In this document: in pieces, positions 53,319-62,601 of the stretch
Layout: the number at the start of each line of letters is the position of its first letter
Numbering within the stretch: the first letter of the stretch is position 1
DNA from: Clostridiales bacterium
GTDB lineage: Bacteria; Bacillota; Clostridia; Saccharofermentanales; Saccharofermentanaceae
Length of the DNA stretch: 64,000 nucleotides
Direction: 5' to 3'
NCBI GenBank assembly: GCA_017551865.1
Contig: JAFZKB010000030.1
Location: 124,001-188,000 of the forward strand
Notes under the pieces: model-generated
Seen by the model: only the letters and a program-made list of their open reading frames with translations
The model's database searches: none
Told to the model about the DNA's origin: nothing
Made by a program: the position numbers and the translations under genes

Positions 53319-54391
53319 TATGCCTCCCCCTTACCTGCGCGCTTTGGTGTGAGTTTTTTGACAGCACTGCCAAGACCTTCTCTTACCTTCGGTGCCGAGA
53401 AGAACACCAGAAGGATAACGACGACTGCCTTATAGGCGGCCAGAGCGTCAGACTGTACGTTGAATTTATAAAGTGTCGTGGTCAGGAACTGGATGACGTA
53501 CGCACCAAGAACGGAAGCCCACATATTGAACTTACCTCCCGAAAGTGCGTTTCCGCCGAGTGCAACTGCCAGGATGGCGTCCATCTCGATGTCCTTCGCA
53601 ATGACAGAATAGTTAATGGTGGAAAGTCGGCTGACCTTAATAAGTGCCGCCACAGCGACGCACAGACCTAAGATGACGAACGCGATGAATTTGATGAGCG
53701 TCGGGTTGATACCGTTCAGTCTGGCCGACTTTTCATTGATTCCAACGGCCTGGGTGTAGAGGCCGAGATTGGTGAACTTCAGGACGAGTGCCATAACGAC
53801 GATACATATGAGGACGATGAATACGGTCGTCGGTATCGGCACCCCGGGGATGAAGCCGCCGAAGTAGGAAAACTTCGGATCAGGCACGATCGGAAGTTCA
53901 TTATTATTGATCCATGCTGCGATGGACCGCCCTGCTGTAAACAGGATCAAGGTGGCGATCATAGGCTGTATCTTGAAGAACGATACGAGTGCGCCGTTGA
54001 ATGCGCCGCACAGCATACCTACGAGACAGGCCACCAAGAAAGCGACGATGATCGGTGCCTGGATCGCATCGGGTCTCGAGTTAGTGCCGCAGAGGACGCG
54101 CAGCATAGCCGAGCCGGCGATAGCGATCGTTGCACCGACGGAGATATCCTGTCCGCCGGATGCCGCGGTAACGAGCGTCATACCGATTGCCAGGATCGCA
54201 AGTTCCGATCCGTAATCCAAAATAGTGATCAGATAGCCGGAGAGGACCGGATTGCCTGCGTTATTCTTACCCAGAGATACCTTGAAGAATCCCGGGTCGA
54301 CGATCAGATTTATCACCGCCAGCAGAATAAGTGCCATGATCGGGATAAATAACTGATTGCCGGTTATTTTCTTAACTATAGACTTGAACAT
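53318..54391 (-). CDS. ytfT: Sugar ABC transporter permease, YtfT-like
   Basis: 357 residues with 8-10 membrane helices, BPD_transp_2 family. Signatures: MTLVTAASGGQDISVGATIAIAGS, KIQPMIATLILFTAGRSIAAWINNNE, AVGINEKSARLNGINPTLIKF and AVALGGNALSGGKFNMWASVLGAYVIQFLTTTLY. It partners with the second permease to import a sugar powered by the double-ATPase next to it. It follows the ATPase gene by 3 bases and overlaps the next permease by one. Confidence 0.9.
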   Translation of the reverse strand: MFKSIVKKITGNQLFIPIMALILLAVINLIVDPGFFKVSLGKNNAGNPVLSGYLITILDYGSELAILAIGMTLVTAASGGQDISVGATIAIAGSAMLRVLCGTNSRPDAIQAPIIVAFLVACLVGMLCGAFNGALVSFFKIQPMIATLILFTAGRSIAAWINNNELPIVPDPKFSYFGGFIPGVPIPTTVFIVLICIVVMALVLKFTNLGLYTQAVGINEKSARLNGINPTLIKFIAFVILGLCVAVAALIKVSRLSTINYSVIAKDIEMDAILAVALGGNALSGGKFNMWASVLGAYVIQFLTTTLYKFNVQSDALAAYKAVVVILLVFFSAPKVREGLGSAVKKLTPKRAGKGEA

Positions 54392-54394
54392 TCT

Positions 54395-55900
54395 TTACTC
54401 TCCTCCTGCGATGGTGCTCATGATCTTCGTCTGTGTAAGATCTTCACCTGATAGTTCTCCGACGACTTTCCGGTCACGCATGACAACGAGTCGTGAACAC
54501 GTTCTCAGCATCTCGTCGGTCTCGGAAGAGATAAAGGTAACACTCATACCCTCGGAAGCCAGTTCCAGAACAAGCTTCTGGATATCGACTTTCGTACCGA
54601 CATCGATACCACGTGTCGGTTCATCGAGGATGAGGTATTCCGGATGCATCAGCAGCCATCTTGCGAGGATGACCTTCTGCTGGTTACCACCGGATAAAGA
54701 CTTGATCGGCGTATCGGCCGATGCCGTCTTGATACTCAGTTTCTTGATATATTCATCAGCGAACTGATTGGCCTGGGCTTTACTGAAAGGCTTAAAGAAT
54801 CCCTTCATGACCTGAAGCGCCAGGATGATGTTATCGCGTACGGAAAGATCGCCGATGATACCATCGATCTTACGGTCTTCCGGAAGATAGGCGATACCGT
54901 TTTTCATGGCATCTCTCGGTGAATGGATCTTCACCTGTCTGCCATTGACTCTCACCTTGCCGCCGGTGACGCGGTCCGCGCCGAATATAGCACGGACGCA
55001 TTCACTACGGCCGGAGCCAAGAAGTCCCGTGAACCCGTTTACTTCTCCCTTGTTGATATAGAAATTGAATGGTTTGATCCCGGAAACACTGCAAAGCTGC
55101 TCTGCTTCGAAGACCCTAGAGCCGGCGTCCTCCGCGTGATATCCTTCTTGTTCTCCCTTGATATCAGAAAGGTCGTCCATCTCTTTTCCGAGCATCTTTG
55201 CAACAAGCTTAACTCTCGGAAGATCCCTGATCTCGTACTCTCCTACAAGCTGACCGTCACGTAATACCGTGATCTTGTCACATACTTCATAGACCTGATC
55301 GAGGAAGTGGGTCACGAAAATGATGCCCACGCCAAGCGCCTTGAGATCGCGCATCAGGCCAAATAATTTTTCTACCTCTTGCTCATCTAAAGAAGAAGTC
55401 GGTTCATCAAGGATCAGTACCTTACAATCCATATCTACTGCCCGGGCGATGGCTACCATCTGCTGTACGGCAATCGAGCAGTTGCCCAGCTGCTGTGTAG
55501 CTCTTGCCGGGATATCCAGTTTTTTCAAGAGTCTGTCCGCGTCGGCATTCATCTTTTTCCAGTTGGTCAGAGGACCTTTGCCGCGACTCACATACATGTT
55601 TTCCGCCACCGTCAGGTTCGGGCACAGCGTGATCTCCTGATACACGGTACTGATTCCGAGTTTCTGTGCATCCTGCGGGGAATGGATATTCACTGACTTA
55701 CCGTCAAGTATGATCGCTCCGCCATCTTTCGGATACACACCGGTGAGTACTTTGATTAATGTGGATTTGCCGGCGCCGTTCTCACCCATCAGTGCATGTA
55801 TCTCGCCTTTATTCAGAGTAAAGTCGACCTTCTGTAATGCACGCACGCCAGGAAAGGTTTTGTCGATCGCTCGCATTTTAAGCAAACTATTATTATCCAC
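54395..55900 (-). CDS. ytfR: Sugar ABC transporter ATP-binding protein (double ATPase, YtfR/MglA-like)
   Basis: 501 residues with two tandem ABC domains, usual for carbohydrate uptake type-2 systems. First domain: Walker A GENGAGKSTLIK, Walker B ILDEPTSSLDE. Second: degenerate Walker A GLLGSGRSECVRA, signature LSGGNQQKV, and ILDEPTRGIDVGTK. It drives sugar import from the cytoplasmic face. It is separated from the upstream binding-protein gene by 98 bases that contain a strong hairpin, expected to lower its expression relative to the binding protein. Confidence 0.94.
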   Translation of the reverse strand: MDNNSLLKMRAIDKTFPGVRALQKVDFTLNKGEIHALMGENGAGKSTLIKVLTGVYPKDGGAIILDGKSVNIHSPQDAQKLGISTVYQEITLCPNLTVAENMYVSRGKGPLTNWKKMNADADRLLKKLDIPARATQQLGNCSIAVQQMVAIARAVDMDCKVLILDEPTSSLDEQEVEKLFGLMRDLKALGVGIIFVTHFLDQVYEVCDKITVLRDGQLVGEYEIRDLPRVKLVAKMLGKEMDDLSDIKGEQEGYHAEDAGSRVFEAEQLCSVSGIKPFNFYINKGEVNGFTGLLGSGRSECVRAIFGADRVTGGKVRVNGRQVKIHSPRDAMKNGIAYLPEDRKIDGIIGDLSVRDNIILALQVMKGFFKPFSKAQANQFADEYIKKLSIKTASADTPIKSLSGGNQQKVILARWLLMHPEYLILDEPTRGIDVGTKVDIQKLVLELASEGMSVTFISSETDEMLRTCSRLVVMRDRKVVGELSGEDLTQTKIMSTIAGGE

Positions 55901-55931
55901 GGGTTATACCTCTTGTGCTTCGGATTTTTTA

Positions 55932-55980
55932 AAAAACGCAGTGCGGTTTCTCCTCACGGATCCATCCGCACCGCGTTTTT
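55932..55980 (-). terminator. Intercistronic attenuator/terminator after the first binding-protein gene
   Basis: AAAAACGCAGTGCGG (55932-55946) and CCGCACCGCGTTTTT (55966-55980), a 15-bp stem with one mismatch followed on the minus strand by TTTTTTAAAA. It lies between the binding-protein and ATPase genes, where partial termination commonly keeps binding-protein mRNA in excess. Confidence 0.8.
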
Positions 55981-55998
55981 CAGGTAAATGGTTACATA

Positions 55999-57045
55999 TC
56001 AGATGCCGTATTTATCTACGTCTTCCTGCTTGATGGTTGCAGCATCGAAGCCCTTTTCTTCCATGATGATGGTCTTCTCAGGTGTCTTGCCTGCTTCGAG
56101 GTCCTTAATGATGCTGTCGATGTAGCTGGCCTGGAACGGGTTGCACTGACCGTCGTAGTTCCAGTTCTGCTTTAAGAGTTCTTCCAGAGCCCACTTGTTG
56201 CAGTCAAAGCCCATTACGATAACGTCCTTGCCTACGCCGTGAGAGATACCTGCTGCGTCAAGAGCTGCAACAGCACCCTTCGCCATATCGTCGTTCTCAG
56301 CATAGATTACGTTGAACTTCGTACCGGAGTCGATAACAGACTGTACGATCTGCTGTGCCTTCTCAGCGTTCCACTCAGCGGTCTGCTGCTTAACGATAGT
56401 CCAGTTGCCTTCAGCGGCTACCTTTGTATCGAGCGCACCGGATCTGCCCTGCTGAGCTGCGGAACCCATAACGCCCTGGATATGAATTACGTTGTACTCG
56501 GAAAGATTCTGGCTTGCAAGCCAGTCAACTGCTGTCTGGCCTTCCTTAGCCATATCGGAAACGATAGAAGCTTCATAGAGGCTCGGGTCTGCGTTGATGG
56601 TTCTGTCGAAGAGGATGACCTTAACGCCGGCGTTCTTTGCATCCTGGAGAACGGAATCCCAACCTGCTACGTCAGCAGCGGAAAGGAGAAGATAATCTAC
56701 TTCGTTCTGGATGAATGTCTGAGCGTACTGGATCTGCTCATCGTTCTTGAGGCTGTAGGAGAAAGATGCGTCATAGCCGTTCTCCTTAGTGAACATAGCC
56801 TTCAGGTCTGCGTCGTTTGCTGTACGGTAACCGGACTCGTTCGGGTCGTTGTTGATGATACCTACTTTAATAAGACCTGTGCTCTCTTCTTTGCTAGCCT
56901 CTGTTGTTGTTTCAGGTGCTTCAGTTGCCTTTTCGGTTTCTGTCGGCTTTGCTGTTGTCGTCGTTGTTGTTGTGCTGGAGCTGCTGCATCCTGCGAGACT
57001 GAAAGCAAAAACAGAAGCCATGATAAGTGCTACTACTTTTTTCAT
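55999..57045 (-). CDS. Sugar ABC transporter substrate-binding lipoprotein
   Basis: 348 residues. Lipoprotein signal with lipobox LAGC (MKKVVALIMASVFAFSLAGC), then a Thr/Ser/Glu-rich linker to ~60 (including seven Thr in a row), then a type-1 periplasmic-binding fold (VGIINNDPNESGYRTANDADL, QFIQNEVDYLLLSAADVAGWD, VILFDRTINADPSLYEAS, HIQGVMGSAAQQGRSGAL, AENDDMAKGAVAALDAAG). It is related to but clearly different from the YtfQ-like protein at the other end of the operon. GGGAGG upstream. First gene of the transporter operon, just after the two-component system, which probably controls it. Confidence 0.9.
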   Translation of the reverse strand: MKKVVALIMASVFAFSLAGCSSSSTTTTTTTAKPTETEKATEAPETTTEASKEESTGLIKVGIINNDPNESGYRTANDADLKAMFTKENGYDASFSYSLKNDEQIQYAQTFIQNEVDYLLLSAADVAGWDSVLQDAKNAGVKVILFDRTINADPSLYEASIVSDMAKEGQTAVDWLASQNLSEYNVIHIQGVMGSAAQQGRSGALDTKVAAEGNWTIVKQQTAEWNAEKAQQIVQSVIDSGTKFNVIYAENDDMAKGAVAALDAAGISHGVGKDVIVMGFDCNKWALEELLKQNWNYDGQCNPFQASYIDSIIKDLEAGKTPEKTIIMEEKGFDAATIKQEDVDKYGI

Positions 57046-57138
57046 GATTTACCTCCCTGGATAGTCACTTTTTCGGGGTCCTTCCCCCTTCATCTGACTT
57101 CATTTTAGGTTTGTCACAAAAAAAGACCATTCACAAAA

Positions 57139-57181
57139 AACGGAAACGAAGTTGGATTTTTTATCCCTTACGATTTCCGTT
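57139..57181 (-). terminator. Terminator of the two-component system genes
   Basis: AACGGAAA (57139-57146) / TTTCCGTT (57174-57181) with an inner GGAT/ATCC pair, directly after the kinase stop and followed by TTTTTTGTG on the minus strand. Confidence 0.7.
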
Positions 57182-58513
57182 TCATTTTTCTACGATTTCG
57201 GTTTGTTTTTTCGATTTGGGAAGTCGAAGTTCCACTCTCGTTCCACGGTCGAGGATACTCTCGATGTGGATCCCGTACCCTTCTCCGTAGTTTAAACGGA
57301 TCCTCTCATTTACATTATAAAGGCCATAGACAACTCCGCTCTCCGGCGTATGCTCGCGAAGCGCGCGTCTGACTTTACGGAGATGTTCCTCGTCCATGCC
57401 CTTGCCTTCGTCTTCCACCACAAGCGAGAGATACTCTTTTTTCTCCTCACCGTACACCTTGATGGAACCGCCGCCACGCTTGTTCTTGATGCCGTGGTAA
57501 AGCGCATTCTCGACGATCGGCTGGACGGAAAGCTTCGGGATCATATACTCGAAAAGATCCTCCGGAACATCGATCTCAAACTTCAATATATCCTGGTAAC
57601 GGATCTGCTGGATCTCCAGGTAGCTTCGTACATGCTGGAGCTCCTCTCTGATCGTGACCGATTCTTTTCCTTTATTAAGAGAAAGACGGAAAAAGTCCGA
57701 AAGGTTTCCGACCATGCTCACGACCTGTTTCTGGTTTCCGGCCTCCGCCGACCAGATGATCGCATCGAGCGTGTTATAGAGGAAGTGCGGATTGATCTGC
57801 GACTGCAGAAGATCGAACTCGGATTTACGAAGACGCTTCTGCTCTTCTTTTACCTGTTCCTCGATCGGGCGCGTGATCCACTTCGGACCGACATAGGAAA
57901 CGACGATCATGGAAATGAGACCGAAAGCCATAAGGCCGGCAGAGATCTCAACGATGTTCATGAAGAGCTTGTTGTTCTCGGCCTGGGTCGTCTGGATCTG
58001 GCGGTTCTCGTAGTAGATATATTCGTTGATCGTCTCCTGGAAAAGAGACGTTACGATCTGCACGTCGTTTTCCCAGATGAGCTTATTGGATTCGTACTTG
58101 TTCTCATACCCGAGATTCTCGGTGATCTGTGTGACATAGGTGTCGAGGTTGTTTAAATACTTTTCGGCATAGAGCAGACGCTGCAGATTATCCTCCGTAT
58201 TGGTGTAACCCTTAAGACCTGTGACCAACTGACGGGCCTTGGCCAGTTCACTCTTCAAGGTGGAGTTTTCCGGTGTGACGTTACCGACGACGAGAAGATA
58301 GGTCTCATTATCGAAGTCCTCTTTAAACTTCAGGGAGATCTCACTTGCGGCGACAACAGAGCTGATCATCTTATTGTTGCGCTCGTTGATATGCCACATG
58401 TTATAGAAGGCATAGCACATGAAGACCACGCTCGGCAGGAGCAGGACGATATAGGAGATACGGATCTGGGTCGCAAGATGCGATCTCGGTTTTCGGGCCT
58501 TCTCTTTTGTCAT
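57182..58513 (-). CDS. Sensor histidine kinase, YesM/LytS type
   Basis: 443 residues. Two membrane helices (about 17-38 and 187-210) enclose an extracellular sensor of ~150 residues, mostly helical. The cytoplasmic part has the His_kinase motif QINPHFLYNTLD (phospho-acceptor His), then an ATPase domain with SVQPIVENALYHGIK and VVEDEGKGMDEEHL. It autophosphorylates and passes phosphate to the AraC-type regulator encoded immediately upstream: that gene's stop is directly followed by this ATG with no gap. Such pairs in Firmicutes sense sugars, often with a transporter binding protein. Location next to the Ytf-like importer suggests that partner. Confidence 0.93.
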   Translation of the reverse strand: MTKEKARKPRSHLATQIRISYIVLLLPSVVFMCYAFYNMWHINERNNKMISSVVAASEISLKFKEDFDNETYLLVVGNVTPENSTLKSELAKARQLVTGLKGYTNTEDNLQRLLYAEKYLNNLDTYVTQITENLGYENKYESNKLIWENDVQIVTSLFQETINEYIYYENRQIQTTQAENNKLFMNIVEISAGLMAFGLISMIVVSYVGPKWITRPIEEQVKEEQKRLRKSEFDLLQSQINPHFLYNTLDAIIWSAEAGNQKQVVSMVGNLSDFFRLSLNKGKESVTIREELQHVRSYLEIQQIRYQDILKFEIDVPEDLFEYMIPKLSVQPIVENALYHGIKNKRGGGSIKVYGEEKKEYLSLVVEDEGKGMDEEHLRKVRRALREHTPESGVVYGLYNVNERIRLNYGEGYGIHIESILDRGTRVELRLPKSKKQTEIVEK

Positions 58514-60139
58514 TTACTCTTCCCCGTCATTTCGGCCGCGGTTTCTGTACTGTGTCGGCGTTACGCCCTGTGTCTTTTTGAAAAGATACGAGAAGTAATG
58601 CGGATCTTTGTAGCCCACCATGATGCCAATCTCGTTGCTCTTCTTCGAAGTTCTTCTGAGAAGATCCTTCGCCATATTCATGCGGTAGTCGGTCAGGTAC
58701 TTGATGAAAGGCTGACCCGTTTCCTGCTTGAAGATCGAGCTTAAGTGGTTCGGTGAGAAATTGACCTGCGCCGCGAGTGTATTGAGCGACAGCTCCTCAT
58801 CCGAATAATGCTCGTAGATATATGCGATGGCATCCTTCATGACATCGTGATACCGGCCGAGTGCGTGGTCTTCACGAAGCGTGAGGGCCTCCTTCAGGAT
58901 CCGGTTTATGTAGTCGTGTGTATTCTCCTCTTCGGACAGGACCTCTGCCCCCGGGAAACCGAACTTCTCTTCCATTTCCTGTCTCGTAAGTCCAAGTTCG
59001 TTTTCTGCAAAATCCGCCACACAGAAATAAACGTCCATGGCGATGTACTGACGAAGCATCGTGGACTTCAGCGCGTGACCACCGATATTATTTAAATATT
59101 CCTCTAAGAAGAATTCGATCTCCGATGCTTCACCGGCACGCAGGAAACGCTTCATGAGACGCCGGTCAATATGCTTCGGATCGATCTCGGAGAGGATATC
59201 GACATTATTTTCCGGACGAAGCCCTTCCTTCGATCCTTCGAGGAAAGCATTCTCCGAAGTAAGATACAGATGCGCATATGCACGGCTTGCCCAGTCAAAT
59301 GACTCGTGGATCTCCGTGATCCTTCCGACCGTCTGTCCGATGGCGCCGAAGTAGCGGATATGCTTATACCCCGAAAAGAGTTCTTTCATCTTACTGATAG
59401 CACGGTCGATCCTTCTTCTGATCTGCTTATCGTCATCCCCCTTGAAAAGAAGCGCCGTCCCTTCCACCTTGAAGTCGAAGAACAGGGCATTCTCCTCTTC
59501 CGCGATCCTTCGCACCGCATCTTCCACAGTAAGAACGCTGGTGGAATATTCACCAATATCGTGCTTATCGGACCAGATCTTCAAAAGCACGATGTTATAG
59601 CGGATGGCCGTCAGATCGATCGATAGTTTTTTCGATTCCGCGATCAGTTCAGATGCATTCTTCCCGCCCTTGATGAGCGTATTGAAAAAGTCCCTCTTAT
59701 CGAGCTCCGTACGCTCGCGCATTTCCTCTTCATATCTTTTGGCCGCTTCCCGCTCCGCCTTTTTTTCACGGATCTTTTCGGAAAGAGCATCGACCTCTTT
59801 GATGAGGGTCTCTCCGTTGACCGGTTTTAAAAGGTAGCAGGATACGCCGATCTTGATCGCTTCTCTTGCGAACTGGAAATCTTCGTAACCTGTAAGGATA
59901 ATGATCTCGATCCAGGGGAACTCGGACTTGATCATGTGGCTCAGCTGAAGGCCGTCCATGAAAGGCATCTTTATGTCCGTGATGACGATGTCGGGTCTTT
60001 CCTTCTGGATCATGGAATAAGCGACTTCACCGTCGCCCGCTTCGCCGCAGAAATCGTAGCCGTGCGCACTCCAGTCGATATTGTTCTTAATACCTTCGCG
60101 GACGACGAACTCATCCTCGACCAGAAATACTTTCAGCAT
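58514..60139 (-). CDS. Response regulator, REC plus AraC-type DNA-binding (YesN-like)
   Basis: 541 residues from ATG at 60139; AAGGGGA precedes it and the receiver domain starts at once (MLKVFLVEDEFVVREG). The receiver domain holds acidic residues near 9-10, phospho-acceptor Asp in DIVITDIKMPFMDG and Lys in CYLLKPV. A long middle region (~130-430) with coiled-coil-like stretches follows. The C-terminal ~100 residues are an AraC double helix-turn-helix (LSLNTLAAQVNFSPNHLSSIFKQETGQPFIKYL, then NEIGIMVGYKDPHYFSYLFKK). It should activate the adjacent transporter operon on phosphorylation by the kinase encoded next. Confidence 0.94.
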   Translation of the reverse strand: MLKVFLVEDEFVVREGIKNNIDWSAHGYDFCGEAGDGEVAYSMIQKERPDIVITDIKMPFMDGLQLSHMIKSEFPWIEIIILTGYEDFQFAREAIKIGVSCYLLKPVNGETLIKEVDALSEKIREKKAEREAAKRYEEEMRERTELDKRDFFNTLIKGGKNASELIAESKKLSIDLTAIRYNIVLLKIWSDKHDIGEYSTSVLTVEDAVRRIAEEENALFFDFKVEGTALLFKGDDDKQIRRRIDRAISKMKELFSGYKHIRYFGAIGQTVGRITEIHESFDWASRAYAHLYLTSENAFLEGSKEGLRPENNVDILSEIDPKHIDRRLMKRFLRAGEASEIEFFLEEYLNNIGGHALKSTMLRQYIAMDVYFCVADFAENELGLTRQEMEEKFGFPGAEVLSEEENTHDYINRILKEALTLREDHALGRYHDVMKDAIAYIYEHYSDEELSLNTLAAQVNFSPNHLSSIFKQETGQPFIKYLTDYRMNMAKDLLRRTSKKSNEIGIMVGYKDPHYFSYLFKKTQGVTPTQYRNRGRNDGEE

Positions 60140-60173
60140 AGAACATCCCCTTCTCCTCAACGAAACAATAAAA

Positions 60174-60198
60174 AAATCGCCGATGGCTTCGGCGATTT
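60174..60198 (-). terminator. Terminator of the ABC exporter operon
   Basis: AAATCGCCGA / TCGGCGATTT, a perfect 10-bp stem with a 5-base loop, followed by TTTTTTATTG on the minus strand, between the permease stop and the response regulator start. Confidence 0.85.
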
Positions 60199-60234
60199 CA
60201 TTATCATGCATTTAGCATTATTCGTCAAACAGGG

Positions 60235-62589
60235 TCACTCGATGACCAATTCTCTGATCTCGACCTTCTTTACTTTCCTTGAAGCAAGGTAAGCAAAGAG
60301 GAAGAAACAGCCCAGAAGTAGGAGGACAGGGATCAGGATCGTCTCTGTCCGATACTTTGAAATGAAATTAGAGACACCGACACTTCTGAGGACCGTGCTC
60401 AGTGTCTGGTTCGAAAAAAGAATACTCAGAACGATACCTAAAGCAGATCCGATCACGGCGATGATCAGGAAGCGAAGCGCAAACAGCAGGCGGAGTTTTC
60501 CCGAGGTAAAACCGATGGCTTTATAGATGCCGAGGTCTCTTCTTTCCTGTGCAAAGGACTTGCTGCAGATCATGGATACAACGACCAGTACGAAGATGAT
60601 CGATAATGCATAGATCGTATAACGCATGGCATCGACTGCAGTCGAGATCGACTTGATATCCGAAACTTCGGAAAAATCAGAATCCGCCACGATCTTAAAC
60701 CCATCGCCGAGTCTTTCTCTCAATGCTTCTGCGATCCGATCGGCCTCCTCCGGCTCCGAAAGGCTCGCGCCGTACCAGACATACCCGGTTACCCCGATCT
60801 TTTTTGCTCCGGCATCGGACATGGCCATCGTCATGCCGGTATCGTTCATGCTGCAGAATATACCCGAGACGATAAATTCCTCTTTGTATTCTCTTCTCGC
60901 AACTTCGAGCGTATCTCCTGTCTTCAGTCCCAGATCCTCGGCCAGGATGTCCGTGATAACAAGTTCGTTGTCATAGACCGGAGCTCTTCCGGAGACCATA
61001 CTGATCGTTTCCGGATCATGATAGAACTGACAGTAGATCGTATTTCCGTTGACCGTGACATACTCATTTCTAAAGAAGATCGATTTTTCTACACACGACT
61101 CATCTTTCACGACAGATTCGATCCTTTCCATCTCCTCTTCGGTAAAGTTTCTATCCTGCGGTCTTACCTCTACTTCGCAAAGGATCGAACCCAGAGCCTC
61201 GAGTGCGGACTTCGACTTCATGCAGCTGGCCATAAGATTTACGGAAAGCATGAAGAACATCAGAAGTGCGGTGATCAGGATCGCCACGAAATAGCGGCGC
61301 TTATTCGAACTGAACTGACGGTAGGAAAGGCTCATGGACAGGTTCTTTCCGGAAACAGGGGCCGTCAGGAAACTGTCGAAATAGACATCCCTGCTCTCGC
61401 CGGTAAGTGCTTTTACCGGAGAGACCTTCGCCACTTTTCTCGTCGCAAGAAGAATGACCAGAACAGACAAAACCAGGATCACCAGAAGAACCACAAGGCT
61501 CGTCCCAAGATCGACATCTTTCTTCGCGATGATCGCTGTGATCGGCTGGAAGATCCCGCCGAAAAGAGCAATCATGGGGATCGAGAGAATGGTTCCGATA
61601 ACCGCACCAACGATCTCCGCAAGAAGATACTGCAGCATATAGAGCACGCGTATTCTTCCCTTGGTGAATCCGTCAGCTTTCAGAATGCCGATCTCTGCGT
61701 AGCTCATCTCGATCGTCACGGTGATATTGTGCGCCATGATGATCAGCACAACACCCGCAAGGACCATCGCAAAACCGATCATGATCGAGCAGATGATGTC
61801 CGAGAAAAGATTGGTGTAGTGCTTCATCTGGGTCTCCGTGGCCGAAGCGTATGCATAGTCCTGGATACCGGTGTCACGGTTGATCGTTCTTGCAAACTCT
61901 CCGTCACTTAACTCACAGTCGGCATTTTTATATACATAAACAATCGTGACCCGTCCAGCGACATCCGAGTCACTGGCTACATCCACATCTGCGGAAAGTC
62001 TTTCGAAAGTCTCCGGTGCGACATATACGGTCTTCCATCCGACCATCGCGCAACCGTCTATCGGCTCGACAACAAAGCCTTCGATCTTAAGTGTATATTC
62101 TCCGGATTTCGTCTCGAAACGCAGGTCATCCCCGACCTTGCAGCCGTCGTTGGTGGCAATACCCTGCACGAGGTAAATACCGTTTTCTGAGATCGGACGG
62201 ACCTCATCAAGATAACTGGAAAAGTCATCCGAGAACTGCTTTTGCACGATCTCATTCATCGGCACGATCAGCCAGCTCTGATTATCTTCTTTACCCTTTA
62301 CAAAATGCCTCCTCATCAGGATAGCATCCATCGTCGAAACATGATCAACCATCGGATGGTCTTTGACCGACTTCAGGAGTTCATCCGAAAGGCGCTCATT
62401 CGTGATATTCATCATGAGATTGGCCGCCTTGAATTCTACATACGCATCGTCAACGCTTTTCCTGACGTTCTTCTTCACGCTGTAGATCGTCGTCAGGAAC
62501 ATCGACACAATGATCATCAGGAGCATGATCCCGAGGAACGCGCCCTTCTTTCTTTTAATGTTGGCACGAAGTAAAGTAAGGATATCCAT
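60235..62589 (-). CDS. ABC transporter permease with two FtsX domains (MacB/LolE-like)
   Basis: 784 residues. One N-terminal membrane helix, a ~220-residue extracytoplasmic domain, an FtsX domain of three helices (~265-395: FSDIICSIMIGFAMVLAGVVLII, MSYAEIGILKADGFTKGRIRVLY), a further helix at ~435, a second extracytoplasmic domain, and a second FtsX domain (~655-770: SFAQERRDLGIYKAIGFTSGKLR). This layout is common in Firmicutes exporters for antimicrobial peptides, lipids or lipoproteins. It follows its ATPase gene by 12 bases. The histidine kinase gene upstream suggests a stress- or peptide-responsive module; the substrate is unknown. Confidence 0.9.
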   Translation of the reverse strand: MDILTLLRANIKRKKGAFLGIMLLMIIVSMFLTTIYSVKKNVRKSVDDAYVEFKAANLMMNITNERLSDELLKSVKDHPMVDHVSTMDAILMRRHFVKGKEDNQSWLIVPMNEIVQKQFSDDFSSYLDEVRPISENGIYLVQGIATNDGCKVGDDLRFETKSGEYTLKIEGFVVEPIDGCAMVGWKTVYVAPETFERLSADVDVASDSDVAGRVTIVYVYKNADCELSDGEFARTINRDTGIQDYAYASATETQMKHYTNLFSDIICSIMIGFAMVLAGVVLIIMAHNITVTIEMSYAEIGILKADGFTKGRIRVLYMLQYLLAEIVGAVIGTILSIPMIALFGGIFQPITAIIAKKDVDLGTSLVVLLVILVLSVLVILLATRKVAKVSPVKALTGESRDVYFDSFLTAPVSGKNLSMSLSYRQFSSNKRRYFVAILITALLMFFMLSVNLMASCMKSKSALEALGSILCEVEVRPQDRNFTEEEMERIESVVKDESCVEKSIFFRNEYVTVNGNTIYCQFYHDPETISMVSGRAPVYDNELVITDILAEDLGLKTGDTLEVARREYKEEFIVSGIFCSMNDTGMTMAMSDAGAKKIGVTGYVWYGASLSEPEEADRIAEALRERLGDGFKIVADSDFSEVSDIKSISTAVDAMRYTIYALSIIFVLVVVSMICSKSFAQERRDLGIYKAIGFTSGKLRLLFALRFLIIAVIGSALGIVLSILFSNQTLSTVLRSVGVSNFISKYRTETILIPVLLLLGCFFLFAYLASRKVKKVEIRELVIE

Positions 62590-62601
62590 TTTATTTCCTC
62601 C

